Below, one piece after another: positions 1 through 11,900 of a stretch of 64,000 nucleotides of DNA. A program made the translations under genes and the position numbers. The notes below the pieces were generated by a model. That model worked only from the letters and a program-made list of their open reading frames with translations. It was not told where the DNA came from and did no database searches. This DNA is from Flavobacterium sp. WV_118_3 (lineage in GTDB: Bacteria > Bacteroidota > Bacteroidia > Flavobacteriales > Flavobacteriaceae): NCBI RefSeq assembly GCF_039778605.1, contig NZ_CP156060.1, forward strand, positions 2,480,001-2,544,000, in the 5' to 3' direction. The first letter of the stretch is position 1. Each line of letters opens with the position of its first letter.

Positions 1-3000
1 TTGTGTTTGCGAGTTGGCAAAAATATTATTTCTCAGGTTGATTGCTCCCGGCAAGGTTACACCCGAAGTAATGTTTATTGCTGCCGGTCTTCCACTTACG
101 GTTTGGTTGGTATTCATCGCCACCGTGTTGTGGTAAATGTTATACCCCGCTCCTTGTCCGACAATAATACCATAACCGTTATCCGCAACGGCACCTCCGG
201 CAGAATATCCATAACTGGCTATATCACTAACGAAGTTGTTATATACGTTGATCGCTGCTATCACACTATTGGAATTCAGATAAATACCGTTACATCCATA
301 TCCGGTTGAATTGGTATTCTTAACATCCGCAATCTTATTATTAAATACATTTCCGTTTATCGCAACTCCTCCCACCAAAATACCGGAAGAAGTACTTGTT
401 GTTGTCGTAATAACCCCTTTAATATCGTTACCGGAAATCACAAACGCCTGTGCATTTTGCACTGCAAGACCTCGGAAACCAAGTTTATCAGCTGTAACAG
501 TAGAACCAAATACGTTATTGGAAATTACAAATCCCTGATCCGGCGTTGTTGCATTTCCAATAGCAAAGATTCCATTCTGCATTTTGTTAAAGGTATTATT
601 AATCGATGTAAAGCTTGTATTTGGCGACTCTGCTGCGGCTCCTAAAGTAGATCCACTCACTACCAAACCAGCTACCGTTGTTGTTGATGCATTTCCTACG
701 AATTTTATATTTCGGAAAATCGAATTCGTTGCTCCATTGGATGCATCTACCGATGCCACCCATACGATTACACCTCCTGCGTTGGTGTTGGCAATTGTTA
801 AATCACGTGTTGTCGTTCCGTTGTTACTTCCATCGAAAGTCACATAATCCGCTCCGAAAAGTTTAAAGATTGTTGTGGCATTCGACCCTGTAATTGTTGG
901 TGTCACTCCTGTAGCCGGTACAATTGTTAATCTATTGACAGCACTAGCATCAGCATTGGAATTGATCGTGATCGGGAAGGTTTCTGCAGGATAGGTTGCA
1001 TCTATTAAAGAGAAGGTAACCGGACCGGATAAACATCGTGTATTATAATCGGCAACAGCTGCCGTAATGGTTGTATAAGCACCACCTACTCCAACGGTGT
1101 ACACTCCGTTTAACGGCGCTGTCAGACTATAGGAGAATGGTGTTGTTGGCGGCGTACCGGCTGCTGGCGGGTTAATCGTAAATGAAGCTGCTCCCGGTGC
1201 CGGCAATGCGGTTACATTTGGTGTACCGGCATTATCCTGAGCTACGAAATAATAACTTACCGTATCGCCTATGACTGCTCCGGTTCCAATTGCAAACTGA
1301 TATTGTCCGGCTCCTAAACTCGTAGCTGTAGCTGCTGTATACGTTCCGGCATTAATTCTCCAGTAGGCTACCGGCAATCCGGCTCCTGATGTAGGCACTC
1401 CACTGGCATCTGTAATAGTTGCCGTAATGTTTCGGGTTCCAACGGTACAAACATTTGCCAAAACAGTATGTGCAATTACCGGTGGTGTAAGATCCATAGG
1501 AACTCCCGCAAATTCATCGGCTCCGATATCCGGTGTCGTAGCATTACGAACATCACCATCGAAATCGTCTGTAATTCCAACAACTGGTGTTCCTCCGTTT
1601 TCAATCTGAGTTGGCACCGTTGTATTGATATGTAGGAAGCCTGCATTCGTTCCTGTGGTAGATGTCCATGTTGGATTTTCTGATATCGAAGCACTATCGC
1701 GTGCACCCATTCTGGTTTTTAAGGTTGCCAATACAGTATCGGTATTGGTTCCATCGGCAAATAATGTCGGACCAAAATACAGGTTGTTATTCGATACTGC
1801 ATCATAGGTTGTCAATGAAGTTCCCGATCTTCTGAAAGCCACTGCTAATGCCGTTCCATTAGGCGTTGACTGGTTTACAAAGATGTTATTGCGCAATGAT
1901 ACGGTTGGTGTTGTAGATACCGAAATCGCACTCGATCCAAACGATGCTCCGGTACTGGTTGCATTTAATCGTACGGTATTGTAAGACGCATTGACCGTTG
2001 TTCCGCCTGTAATATTAATCCCCACTAATGGGTTGGCTGCATTGGAAATTGGTGTTCTTAAATCGCCAATGATATTATTAGACAGATTTACAGTGGTACT
2101 TCCACTTACTAAAATTCCGTTTACAACTCCCGAAGCATTATTGGCTTCGATATTGTAAATTTTATTTTTATATATATTTTGTAATGTCCCACCGGTAATT
2201 GCTATCGCACTCACGGTACTGCCTCCGGTTGTTGTTAAACCCGAAATGGTATTATTAAAGAAATTCTGATCTCCGGCTGCGGAAGTAATCCCTACAATCG
2301 AGTTGGCTCCGGTGATATTACTGATCACGTTTCCGGATACGTTACTCGTTCCGCCCACTAAACTGTATCCCGCGTTTAAGATGGTCATCGTTCCGTTTCC
2401 AGTTGTAATGTTATTGAACGTATTGTTCATTACAATTTTCGTCGGATAGGTTGGCGTGTTTCCATCTGCCGTACGGAAACCTCCTAAAGTAGTCGCTCCG
2501 GTAAGGGTTACGTTGGAAAAGTTGTTCCCTTGGTTGATCTCGGTTCCGCCTACGGTACTTCCGAAGGAATCGTAAAAATATACTGTTCCACCGGCTCCTG
2601 TTTTACTAAAAGCCGTTACGATAAGATTGTTGTTTACATTGGTCACCGAACCGGCTGCGTGCGTTACGCTATTACTGATAAAGGTGAAGTTTCCAGTAGT
2701 ATTTACCGAAAGGTTGGTAAATTTATTGGCACCAATATTCGTGTTAAGTGTTGCCGCAGTATTACTAATCAGGGTAATAGCTCCTGTTCCGGCGACTGTA
2801 TGTCCAAACGTATTGAAGTCGTTATTATTGATATTTAACGTGGTGTTTGTATTTACGGTAGAGCCTTCGTAGGCAATACCCATGATCACACCTCCAGCAG
2901 TGCCCGTTCGCAGTGAAATGGTATTGGCATCGATCGAATTTACGATCAATGTAGTACCGGTTGGCGTATTTGAAAATGACGGTACATATACGCCTCGTAA

Positions 3001-3960
3001 GGTTCCCGATGTCACCCCTCCGTTTGAACTGGTGATGATATTATTGGAAACGTTAAGGTTTCGGGTATTACGCACTAAAACGCCGTTTACAGAACCCGAT
3101 ACGTTAGCATAACTTGAAAACGTTCCGGTTGTTCCGAAATTCGTAATGCTGTTTCCCGTTGCTGTTGTTCCTCCTCCGATATCCAGCCCCATATTATGGT
3201 CGGCAGCAGCCGAAGGTCCTACAACCAAAATTCCAATATTTACATTGCTGATGTCGTTGGTATAGACTTTTAAATTGTGATTCCCTCCGTTTGTTCCCGT
3301 AGCCGGATTGGAAGTGGTTACAGCTGTAGCCGAGTGTGTCGAGTTACTGTAAATTCCGAAAGTATTCTGATAGGTACGGTTTAAGCTGATGGTATTATTC
3401 TGAATAACATTATTTTGCGCTCCGTTTGTCGCAGAACCATAAAGTAAGGCGATTCCCCATTCGGTCATGTTGTTCGTACCGGCTGTTGTTGTGGTATTCG
3501 CCGGGTTTTCGGTCATGGTGAAACCCTGAATTACTACCCAGTCGGCTCCTACCAATTTAAAGATGGCATCGTTTAATGCTCCGGATGTTTGTGGCGTAGG
3601 TGCCATAATCGTACTGGTGCTTCCTGAAATGGTAATTACATTTGTCGAACTTCCTTCGGCTGTAATTACATATCCTCCTGCCGGAGCAGTTTCATTTCCG
3701 GTTAACGTAATGGCCACCGGGCTTGTAATTGTCGCTCCATTTAATGCCGTTATAGCCGCTGCTAATGACGGATAGGTAGGATTAAGTCCCGAGCCCCCGT
3801 TTGTAGTAACCTGTGCATGGCCTACAAACGCAGCTAAAAACAAAAAGAACATTAAACAGGCCTGCTGTCGAATGTTCTTAAGCCGTAAATAATTACGATT
3901 TCCTTTTTGATTAAACAATGAATCGGATTCATTGCCTAATGAATAGTATTTTTTATTCAT
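1..3960 (-). CDS. Giant secreted parallel beta-helix surface protein, 3' end outside the window
   Basis: Reading the minus strand from the ATG at 3958-3960 gives 1320 codons without a stop up to the window edge, so the gene is partial at its C-terminus. The N-terminus has a long polar stretch (about 30 residues), then a hydrophobic core and a cleavage-like site ending FVGHAQ, so export is likely. The rest is Gly/Asn/Thr/Ser rich, with many repeats of the type NNxIxNxT and 'GILVxG', the pattern of right-handed parallel beta-helix (pectate-lyase-like) proteins. An Ig-like or Big-type region interrupts it near residues 840-960, after which a second helix begins. In Bacteroidetes such proteins are usually T9SS cargo with a C-terminal sorting domain; that end cannot be seen here. 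Role inferred: cell-surface adhesin or polysaccharide-interacting protein. No catalytic motif was recognised. Confidence 0.8.
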   Translation of the reverse strand, partial: MNKKYYSLGNESDSLFNQKGNRNYLRLKNIRQQACLMFFLFLAAFVGHAQVTTNGGSGLNPTYPSLAAAITALNGATITSPVAITLTGNETAPAGGYVITAEGSSTNVITISGSTSTIMAPTPQTSGALNDAIFKLVGADWVVIQGFTMTENPANTTTTAGTNNMTEWGIALLYGSATNGAQNNVIQNNTISLNRTYQNTFGIYSNSTHSATAVTTSNPATGTNGGNHNLKVYTNDISNVNIGILVVGPSAAADHNMGLDIGGGTTATGNSITNFGTTGTFSSYANVSGSVNGVLVRNTRNLNVSNNIITSSNGGVTSGTLRGVYVPSFSNTPTGTTLIVNSIDANTISLRTGTAGGVIMGIAYEGSTVNTNTTLNINNNDFNTFGHTVAGTGAITLISNTAATLNTNIGANKFTNLSVNTTGNFTFISNSVTHAAGSVTNVNNNLIVTAFSKTGAGGTVYFYDSFGSTVGGTEINQGNNFSNVTLTGATTLGGFRTADGNTPTYPTKIVMNNTFNNITTGNGTMTILNAGYSLVGGTSNVSGNVISNITGANSIVGITSAAGDQNFFNNTISGLTTTGGSTVSAIAITGGTLQNIYKNKIYNIEANNASGVVNGILVSGSTTVNLSNNIIGDLRTPISNAANPLVGINITGGTTVNASYNTVRLNATSTGASFGSSAISVSTTPTVSLRNNIFVNQSTPNGTALAVAFRRSGTSLTTYDAVSNNNLYFGPTLFADGTNTDTVLATLKTRMGARDSASISENPTWTSTTGTNAGFLHINTTVPTQIENGGTPVVGITDDFDGDVRNATTPDIGADEFAGVPMDLTPPVIAHTVLANVCTVGTRNITATITDASGVPTSGAGLPVAYWRINAGTYTAATATSLGAGQYQFAIGTGAVIGDTVSYYFVAQDNAGTPNVTALPAPGAASFTINPPAAGTPPTTPFSYSLTAPLNGVYTVGVGGAYTTITAAVADYNTRCLSGPVTFSLIDATYPAETFPITINSNADASAVNRLTIVPATGVTPTITGSNATTIFKLFGADYVTFDGSNNGTTTRDLTIANTNAGGVIVWVASVDASNGATNSIFRNIKFVGNASTTTVAGLVVSGSTLGAAAESPNTSFTSINNTFNKMQNGIFAIGNATTPDQGFVISNNVFGSTVTADKLGFRGLAVQNAQAFVISGNDIKGVITTTTSTSSGILVGGVAINGNVFNNKIADVKNTNSTGYGCNGIYLNSNSVIAAINVYNNFVSDIASYGYSAGGAVADNGYGIIVGQGAGYNIYHNTVAMNTNQTVSGRPAAINITSGVTLPGAINLRNNIFANSQTQ

Positions 3961-4180
3961 ACAAAATAATTTAGTAGGTTAAATTACTAAATTTTTAAAC
4001 ATCTTCTAATAACATTAACATTACACAAAGCATATCACAAATAATATTTATTATTTTTAATTTTTCACAATTAGTTTAAAAAAAATATTCTTTTTGTGAC
4101 TACATTCTGATAAAAAGAGGATAATACCTGATCTTTTAAAAATAAAACTCTTAAAAAACAATGCATTTTGTAATAAAAAA

Positions 4181-4213
4181 ACACCTGTCAGGTTTTAAAA
4201 ACCTGACAGGTGT
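4181..4213. repeat. Intergenic palindrome, ACCTGTCAGGT family, copy 1
   Basis: There are two perfect 16-bp arms (ACACCTGTCAGGTTTT and its complement) around one central base. It lies downstream of the DUF3467 gene, beyond that gene's own terminator. The same core recurs at four other intergenic sites in this window, so it is a dispersed element and not a gene-specific terminator. Confidence 0.85.
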
Positions 4214-4216
4214 ATC

Positions 4217-4249
4217 AAAAAAAAAAGCCTCTCAAAACTGAGAGGCTTT
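4217..4249 (-). terminator. Intrinsic terminator of the rpoBC-DUF3467 operon
   Basis: A 10-bp perfect stem (4224-4233 with 4240-4249, loop of six) lies three bases after the DUF3467 stop codon. On the minus strand it is followed by a run of about ten T. This closes the long ribosomal and RNA polymerase transcription unit. The rest of the gap up to 3961 is AT-rich and shows no gene. Confidence 0.9.
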
Positions 4250-4252
4250 CTA

Positions 4253-4561
4253 TTATGCCTGACCTGTTGGTCCGAAATTTAATGGTATAGAAGGCATTTC
4301 TGCTTCTTTTATTTCACCGTGAGCGGCTTCAAACCGATTGATATTTTCGGCTAAAGCCCCCAATAAACGCTTGGCATGTTGTGGCGTTAGTATAATTCTG
4401 GATTTTACTTTCGCTTTTGGCACACCTGGCATGATATTGATATAATCAATTACAAATTCGGTATTCGAGTGGTTGATGATCGCCAGGTTGGAATAAATCC
4501 CATCTGCCGTTTGTTCATCCAACTCAATATTGATTTGACCTTGTTGCTTATTCTCACTCAT
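4253..4561 (-). CDS. DUF3467 family protein
   Basis: A 102-residue soluble protein without signal peptide or membrane segment. It has the layout of DUF3467 proteins: an acidic start, a beta-rich core with 'VIDYINIMPG' and a 'RIILTPQHAKRLLGAL' helix near residues 58-73. The function of the family is not known to me. The gene starts five bases after the rpoC stop codon and is followed at once by a strong terminator, so it is the last gene of the RNA polymerase operon and is probably made together with RpoC. That position suggests, without proving, a link to transcription. The core and length fit the family well, so the family call is firm and the role is open. Confidence 0.85.
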   Translation of the reverse strand: MSENKQQGQINIELDEQTADGIYSNLAIINHSNTEFVIDYINIMPGVPKAKVKSRIILTPQHAKRLLGALAENINRFEAAHGEIKEAEMPSIPLNFGPTGQA

Positions 4562-4566
4562 GATGC

Positions 4567-7500
4567 TTAGTAATTAAATTCTTCTTTAGCAGCCATCAAT
4601 TCGTTGAACTCTTCTTTAGAACCTACGATGATGTTATCGTAATCTCTCATACCGGTTCCGGCAGGGATTCTGTGTCCTACGATAACGTTTTCTTTTAGTC
4701 CTTCCAGTCCGTCCACTTTTCCAGCTACTGCGGCTTCGTTTAATACTTTTGTTGTTTCCTGGAACGATGCTGCCGAGATAAACGATTTCGTTTGTAACGA
4801 AGCTCTTGTGATACCCTGAAGAATCGGAGTAGCCGTTGCCGGAACTACGTCTCTTGCTACAACCAGGTTTCTGTCGTTACGTTTCAGGATTGAGTTTTCG
4901 TCTCTCAATTCTCTTGGCGATACGATTTGTCCTGCTTTTAAGGTATCGGAATCTCCGGCATCTTCCACCACTTTCATTCCGTATAATTTGTCGTTTTCTA
5001 CGATAAAGTCGCTGGTATGAGCCAACTGATCTTCTAAGAACAGGGTGTCTCCCGGATCCTGAATCTGTACTTTACGCATCATCTGACGAATTACAACCTC
5101 AAAGTGCTTGTCGTTGATTTTTACCCCTTGTAAACGGTATACTTCCTGGATTTCATTTACCAAGTACTGTTGTACAGCCGATGGTCCCTGGATTCTCAAG
5201 ATATCATCCGGAGTAATGGCTCCGTCCGATAATGGCATACCCGCTCTTACATAATCGTTCTCCTGAACCAGAATCTGGTTGGATAGTTTTACCAGGTATT
5301 TTTTAATCTCACCAAATTTCGACTCTACCACGATCTCACGGTTACCTCTTTTGATTTTTCCAAAAGATACTACTCCGTCGATTTCAGATACTACAGCCGG
5401 GTTCGATGGGTTACGTGCTTCTAATAACTCGGTAATTCTTGGTAGACCTCCCGTGATATCACCCGCTTTAGACGAACGACGTGGGATTTTTACTAAAATT
5501 TTACCGGCTTTAATTTTCTCTCCGTCATCAACCATAAGGTGGGCACCCACCGGTAAGTTGTACGAACGGATCAATTCACCGTCTTTTCCGTAGATCAATA
5601 AGGTAGGGATTAATTTTTTATTTCTTCCCTCAGAGATTACTTTTTCCTGGAATCCGGTTTGCTCATCGATTTCAACCATGAACGTTTGTCCTTGCTCGAT
5701 ATCTTCATAAGCTACTTTACCGGTAAACTCGGAAATAATTACCCCGTTATATGGATCCCATTTACAGATGGTTGTTCCTTTTTCCACAATATCTCCGTCT
5801 TTTACAAAGATGCTTGATCCATAAGGAATATTGTGTGTATTTAATACGATTCCGGTTGTTTCGTCGATCAATTTCAACTCGGTAGAACGTGAAATTACGA
5901 TATCGGTAGTGTTACCTTCGTTGTCTTCACCTTTAACCGTTTTTAAATCTTCGATTTCTAATCTTCCGCGGAATTTCGTTACAATGCTTGATTCTTCCGA
6001 GATGTTACCTGCGGTACCTCCCACGTGGAATGTACGAAGTGTTAACTGTGTTCCCGGTTCCCCAATAGACTGTGCTGCGATTACTCCGACAGCTTCACCT
6101 TTTTGAGTCATTTTTCCGGTAGCCAGGTTACGTCCGTAACATTTCGCACAGATTCCTTTTCCGGCTTCACATGTTAATGGCGAACGAACATCTACTTTTT
6201 CAACCGGAGAGGCATCGATCGCTTTTACAATAGCTTCGGTGATTTCTTCACCAGCAGCAACCAATACTTCGCTTGTTAGCGGGTTGATTACATCCTGTAA
6301 CGCTACACGACCTAAGATTCTTTCTCCTAATGTTTCAACGATCTCTTCATTCTTTTTCAATGCCGATACTTCAACACCGCGTAATGTACCACAATCCACT
6401 GAGTTCACGATTACATCCTGAGATACGTCGTGTAACCTTCTGGTTAAGTATCCGGCATCGGCCGTTTTAAGAGCCGTATCCGCAAGACCTTTACGGGCAC
6501 CGTGCGTCGAAATAAAGTATTCTAAGATCGAAAGACCTTCTTTAAAGTTCGATAAGATCGGGTTTTCGATAATCTCACCACCACCAGCAGTCGATTTTTT
6601 AGGCTTTGCCATCAATCCACGCATACCGGTTAACTGACGGATCTGCTCTTTCGATCCCCTCGCCCCAGAGTCAAGCATCATATACACCGAGTTGAATCCT
6701 TGCTGGTCTTCTCTAATGTTTTTCATCGCTAACTCCGTTAATAATGCATTCGTTGAAGTCCACACGTCAATTACCTGATTGTAACGTTCGTTGTTGGTGA
6801 TAAGACCCATGTTATAGTTCATGGAAATTCCTTCAACCTGACTGTTTGCATCGGCGATCAAATCTTGTTTTTGATCCGGGATTTTGATATCTCCCAATGA
6901 GAAGGATAATCCTCCTTTGAAAGCGAATCGGTATCCCATATCTTTCATATTATCCAAGAAGGCAGCCGTTGTTGGTACATCGGTAACACTTAAAATCTTA
7001 CCGATAATATCACGTAAGCTTTTCTTAGTTAATACTTCGTTGATATATCCAGCTGCTTCCGGTACTACTTCGTTAAATAGTACTCTACCTGCAGTTGTCT
7101 GGATGATTTTGTATACTAATTCTCCGTTTTCGTTAAAATCTTTTGCACGGATTTTAACGCGGGCATTTAATTCCAGTTTTCCTTCGTTTAACGCGATGTT
7201 TACTTCTTCGGCAGAATAGAATGTTAATCCTTCTCCTAAGATTTTGTGCGTTTCCGTAGACAAACGTTCTTTGGTCATGTAGTACAGACCCAAAACCATG
7301 TCCTGAGAAGGTACCGTAATCGGGGCTCCGTTCGCCGGGTTCAGGATATTGTGTGAAGCCAACATTAATAATTGTGCTTCCAAAATAGCCTCCGGTCCAA
7401 GCGGTAAGTGAACCGCCATCTGGTCACCATCGAAATCGGCATTAAACGCCGTACACACTAACGGGTGTAACTGGATCGCTTTACCTTCGATTAGTTTTGG

Positions 7501-8865
7501 CTGGAATGCCTGGATACCCAAACGGTGCAACGTAGGAGCACGGTTTAGTAATACCGGGTGTCCTTTAATTACGTTTTCAAGGATGTCCCATACTACCGGC
7601 TCTTTTTTGTCGATAATTTTCTTCGCTGATTTTACCGTTTTAACAATTCCTCTTTCGATTAACTTACGAATAACGAATGGTTTGTACAGCTCGGCAGCCA
7701 TATCTTTTGGAAGACCACATTCGAATAATTTCATTTCCGGTCCAACAACAATTACCGAACGCGCTGAATAATCCACACGTTTACCTAATAAGTTCTGACG
7801 GAAACGCCCTTGTTTTCCTTTTAGGGAATCCGATAGGGATTTCAATGGTCGGTTTGATTCTGTTTTTACTGCAGAAGCTTTTCTGGTGTTATCGAATAAC
7901 GAGTCTACCGATTCCTGTAGCATACGTTTTTCGTTTCTCAAGATCACTTCCGGAGCTTTGATTTCCATTAATCGTTTTAAACGGTTGTTACGGATGATTA
8001 CTCGTCTGTAAAGGTCGTTCAAATCGGATGTTGCAAAACGTCCTCCATCAAGCGGCACCAACGGACGTAATTCTGGCGGGATAACCGGGATTACTTTTAA
8101 AATCATCCATTCCGGACGGTTTTCGCGGTTGTTGTTCGCTTCACGGAACGATTCTACTACCTGTAGTCGTTTTAAGGCTTCCGTTTTACGTTGTTTAGAC
8201 GTTTCGTTATTGGCCGCGTGACGTAGGTCGTAGGATAACGAATCCAGGTCAATACGTGCTAATAAGTCCATGATACACTCCGCACCCATTTTAGCAATGA
8301 ATTTGTTCGGATCGGTATCGTCTAAATATTGGTTTTCCATTGGAAGGCTATCCTGAATGTTCAGGTATTCTTCTTCCGTTAAGAAATCCAGGGTCTTTAA
8401 GGTTTCTCCGTCTGGTCCTTTTGCAATACCCGGCTGAATTACTACGTATCTTTCGTAGTAAATAATCATATCCAGTTTTTTGGATGGTAATCCAAGGATA
8501 TAACCGATTTTATTCGGAAGGGAACGGAAATACCAGATGTGTGCGATTGGCACTACCAGGTTAATGTGTCCTACTCGGTCTCTACGTACTTTTTTCTCAG
8601 TAACTTCAACTCCACAACGGTCACAAACGATTCCTTTATAACGGATTCTTTTGTATTTTCCGCAGGCACATTCGAAGTCTTTTACCGGACCGAAAATTCG
8701 CTCACAGAAAAGACCATCACGCTCTGGTTTATGGGTACGATAGTTGATGGTTTCCGGTTTTAAAACCTCACCTCTTGATTCTGCCAAAATAGATTCCGGA
8801 GAAGCAAGACCTATCGAAATTTTGTTAAATCTTTTAACGGTATTTTTATCTTTTAATCTCGTCAT
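4567..8865 (-). CDS. rpoC: DNA-directed RNA polymerase subunit beta'
   Basis: The 1432-residue beta' subunit carries the catalytic magnesium site of RNA polymerase: [12 protein letters not shown] lies near residue 472. The N-terminal zinc-binding motif (CACGKYKR followed by CDRCGVE) is at about residues 66-90, and a second cysteine cluster ([11 protein letters not shown]) is near 895-905. The rudder, bridge-helix and trigger-loop region ([17 protein letters not shown]) is intact. The length is normal for Bacteroidetes. The start [13 protein letters not shown] is preferred because it opens the conserved N-terminus directly. It follows rpoB by 70 bases and precedes the DUF3467 gene by five, so all three share a transcript. 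Confidence 0.98.
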   Translation of the reverse strand: MTRLKDKNTVKRFNKISIGLASPESILAESRGEVLKPETINYRTHKPERDGLFCERIFGPVKDFECACGKYKRIRYKGIVCDRCGVEVTEKKVRRDRVGHINLVVPIAHIWYFRSLPNKIGYILGLPSKKLDMIIYYERYVVIQPGIAKGPDGETLKTLDFLTEEEYLNIQDSLPMENQYLDDTDPNKFIAKMGAECIMDLLARIDLDSLSYDLRHAANNETSKQRKTEALKRLQVVESFREANNNRENRPEWMILKVIPVIPPELRPLVPLDGGRFATSDLNDLYRRVIIRNNRLKRLMEIKAPEVILRNEKRMLQESVDSLFDNTRKASAVKTESNRPLKSLSDSLKGKQGRFRQNLLGKRVDYSARSVIVVGPEMKLFECGLPKDMAAELYKPFVIRKLIERGIVKTVKSAKKIIDKKEPVVWDILENVIKGHPVLLNRAPTLHRLGIQAFQPKLIEGKAIQLHPLVCTAFNADFDGDQMAVHLPLGPEAILEAQLLMLASHNILNPANGAPITVPSQDMVLGLYYMTKERLSTETHKILGEGLTFYSAEEVNIALNEGKLELNARVKIRAKDFNENGELVYKIIQTTAGRVLFNEVVPEAAGYINEVLTKKSLRDIIGKILSVTDVPTTAAFLDNMKDMGYRFAFKGGLSFSLGDIKIPDQKQDLIADANSQVEGISMNYNMGLITNNERYNQVIDVWTSTNALLTELAMKNIREDQQGFNSVYMMLDSGARGSKEQIRQLTGMRGLMAKPKKSTAGGGEIIENPILSNFKEGLSILEYFISTHGARKGLADTALKTADAGYLTRRLHDVSQDVIVNSVDCGTLRGVEVSALKKNEEIVETLGERILGRVALQDVINPLTSEVLVAAGEEITEAIVKAIDASPVEKVDVRSPLTCEAGKGICAKCYGRNLATGKMTQKGEAVGVIAAQSIGEPGTQLTLRTFHVGGTAGNISEESSIVTKFRGRLEIEDLKTVKGEDNEGNTTDIVISRSTELKLIDETTGIVLNTHNIPYGSSIFVKDGDIVEKGTTICKWDPYNGVIISEFTGKVAYEDIEQGQTFMVEIDEQTGFQEKVISEGRNKKLIPTLLIYGKDGELIRSYNLPVGAHLMVDDGEKIKAGKILVKIPRRSSKAGDITGGLPRITELLEARNPSNPAVVSEIDGVVSFGKIKRGNREIVVESKFGEIKKYLVKLSNQILVQENDYVRAGMPLSDGAITPDDILRIQGPSAVQQYLVNEIQEVYRLQGVKINDKHFEVVIRQMMRKVQIQDPGDTLFLEDQLAHTSDFIVENDKLYGMKVVEDAGDSDTLKAGQIVSPRELRDENSILKRNDRNLVVARDVVPATATPILQGITRASLQTKSFISAASFQETTKVLNEAAVAGKVDGLEGLKENVIVGHRIPAGTGMRDYDNIIVGSKEEFNELMAAKEEFNY

Positions 8866-8935
8866 GATATGAATACTATCGATTTATTTAAAACGCTATA
8901 AAAGGGAGTAATCCGAAGACTACTCCCGTGTAAAT

Positions 8936-11900
8936 TTATTCTTCTAATCTGATGTCTAATCCAAGACCTTTCAATTCATGCATTAATACATTGAATGATT
9001 CCGGTAATCCTGGTTCCGGCATAGTTTCTCCCTTAACGATAGCTTCGTAAGTTTTCGCTCTACCAATAACGTCATCCGATTTAACAGTCAATATTTCTCT
9101 CAATGTGCTGGAAGCACCATATGCTTCAAGTGCCCAAACCTCCATCTCTCCGAAACGCTGACCTCCGAATTGCGCTTTACCTCCAAGAGGCTGTTGCGTA
9201 ATCAATGAGTACGGTCCGATAGAACGTGCGTGCATCTTATCATCAACCATGTGTCCTAATTTCAACATGTAGATGATTCCTACCGTTGCCGGCTGGTGGA
9301 AACGTTCTCCGGTTCCTCCGTCATACAGGTAGGTATGTCCGAATCTTGGAATTCCGGCTTCGTCTGTCAAGGCATTGATTTCTTCCAAAGAAGCTCCGTC
9401 GAAAATTGGCGTTGCAAATTTCTTACCTAGTTTCTGTCCTGCCCATCCTAATACGGTCTCATAAATCTGACCGATGTTCATACGGGAAGGTACCCCTAGT
9501 GGATTCAATACGATATCTACCGGTGTTCCGTCTTCTAAGAATGGCATATCCTCCTGACGAACGATTTTAGCAACAATACCTTTGTTACCGTGACGTCCCG
9601 CCATTTTATCACCCACTTTCAGTTTACGTTTCTTAGCGATGTAAACTTTAGCCAGTTTTAAAATTCCGGATGGTAATTCATCTCCAACAGTGATGGTAAA
9701 TTTCTCTCTTCTCAAAGCACCCTGAAGGTCGTTTAACTTAATTTTATAGTTGTGGATCAAGTCGTTCACCATGGCATTGGTTTCATCGTCTGTAGTCCAC
9801 TGACCTTTTGTTAAGTGTGCGAAATCTTCAACTGCATACAACATTTTCTGTGAGAATTTCTTACCTTTTGGTAATACTTCTTCACCTAAATCGTTCATTA
9901 CACCCTGAGATGTTTTTCCATTAACGATGTCGAACAATTTCTCTACCAATCTGTCTTTCAATTCATTGAATTTCACTTCAAATTGGGTTTCCAATAGTGC
10001 TAAATCGTCTTTATCTTTAGAACGTTTGCGTTTATCTTTTACCGCTCTTGCGAATAATTTTTTGTCTAATACCACACCGTGTAATGATGGAGACGCTTTT
10101 AATGAAGCATCTTTTACATCACCCGCTTTGTCTCCAAAGATCGCACGTAAAAGTTTTTCTTCCGGAGTTGGATCCGATTCTCCTTTTGGTGTGATTTTAC
10201 CGATCAGGATGTCACCAGGTTTTACCTCGGCTCCGATTCTGATCATACCGTTTTCATCCAAATCTTTAGTCGCTTCCTCACTTACGTTCGGGATATCGTT
10301 GGTTAACTCTTCGTTACCCAATTTCGTATCACGCACTTCCAATGAATAATCATCTACGTGGATTGACGTAAAGATATCGTCGCGAACTACTTTTTCGGAA
10401 ATTACAATCGCATCCTCGAAGTTATACCCTTTCCAAGGCATAAACGCTACTTGTAGGTTACGTCCTAAAGCAAGCTCTCCGTTTTGCGTTGCATATCCTT
10501 CACAAAGTACTTGTCCTTTTGCCACTCTGTCTCCTTTTCTTACGATTGGTTTCAGGTTGATTGACGTACTCTGGTTGGTTTTTCTAAATTTAATTAACTG
10601 ATACGTTTTCTCGTCCGGATCGAAGCTAACCGCTCTTTCCGCATCGGTTCTGTCGTATTTAATGGTAATCATGTTCGCATCAACATACTCAACAGTTCCG
10701 CTTCCTTCCGCATTAATCAATACTCGGGAATCAGACGCCACCTGACGCTCTAATCCGGTACCAACAATTGGTGCTTCCGGTCGTAATAAAGGAACTGCCT
10801 GTCGCATCATGTTCGATCCCATCAACGCACGGTTCGCATCATCGTGCTCCAGGAATGGAATTAACGATGCCGAAATCGATGCAATCTGGTTCGGTGCTAC
10901 GTCGGTATAGTGAACAACGTTTGGCTCCACAACCGGGAAATCACCTTCTTCACGGGCAATAACTCTGTCGGCAGTGATCGTTCCGTTCTCGTCCATTTCG
11001 ATATTCGCCTGTGCGATCATCTTACCTTCTTCTTCTTCTGCGCTTAAATAGATTGGTGTTTCAACCAGATTCACTTTACCGTTTTCTACTTTACGGTACG
11101 GTGTTTCGATGAATCCCATTCCATTTACTTTCGCATAAACCCCAAGAGATGAAATCAAACCAATGTTTGGTCCCTCTGGTGTTTCAATCGGACATAAACG
11201 TCCGTAGTGCGTATAGTGAACGTCACGTACCTCGAAACCGGCTCTCTCTCTCGAAAGACCTCCAGGTCCAAGGGCAGACAGTCTTCTTTTGTGTGTGATC
11301 TCAGCCAATGGATTCGTTTGGTCCATAAACTGTGATAACTGGTTGGTACCGAAGAAAGAGTTGATCACCGATGATAATGTTTTCGCATTAATCAAATCGA
11401 TTGGTGTAAACACCTCGTTATCTCTAACGTTCATTCTTTCGCGGATGGTTCTGGCCATACGGGCTAAACCTACACCAAATTGTGCCGACAATTGTTCACC
11501 AACGGTACGTACACGACGGTTTGATAAGTGGTCGATATCATCAATCTCTGCTTTAGAGTTGATCAATTCGATCAGGTATTTTACGATTGTAATGATATCC
11601 TCTTTGGTCAACACTTGTTTTTCCATTGGGATATCCAAACCTAATTTTTTATTCATTCTGTAACGACCCACTTCACCTAAGTTATAACGTTGGTCGGAGA
11701 AGAATAATTTATCGATAATACCACGAGCAGTTTCTTCATCAGGCGGTTCTGCATTACGCAACTGACGGTAGATGTGCTCTACGGCTTCTTTTTCAGAGTT
11801 GGTAGGGTCTTTTTGTAAGGTATTGTGGATAATCGCGTAATCGGCCTGGTTGTTATCTTCTTTGTGTAACAAGATGGCTTTTACGTTGGCATCGATAATT

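Noticed and set aside
1..3775. Short plus-strand frames across the left edge
   Set aside because: They are antisense to the partial beta-helix gene, whose minus-strand frame is open for 1320 codons with a signal peptide.
4110..4135. TTATC-type half-sites upstream of the beta-helix gene
   Set aside because: They are 11 bp apart and not 21, and are too short in AT-rich DNA to be joined with the surface operator.
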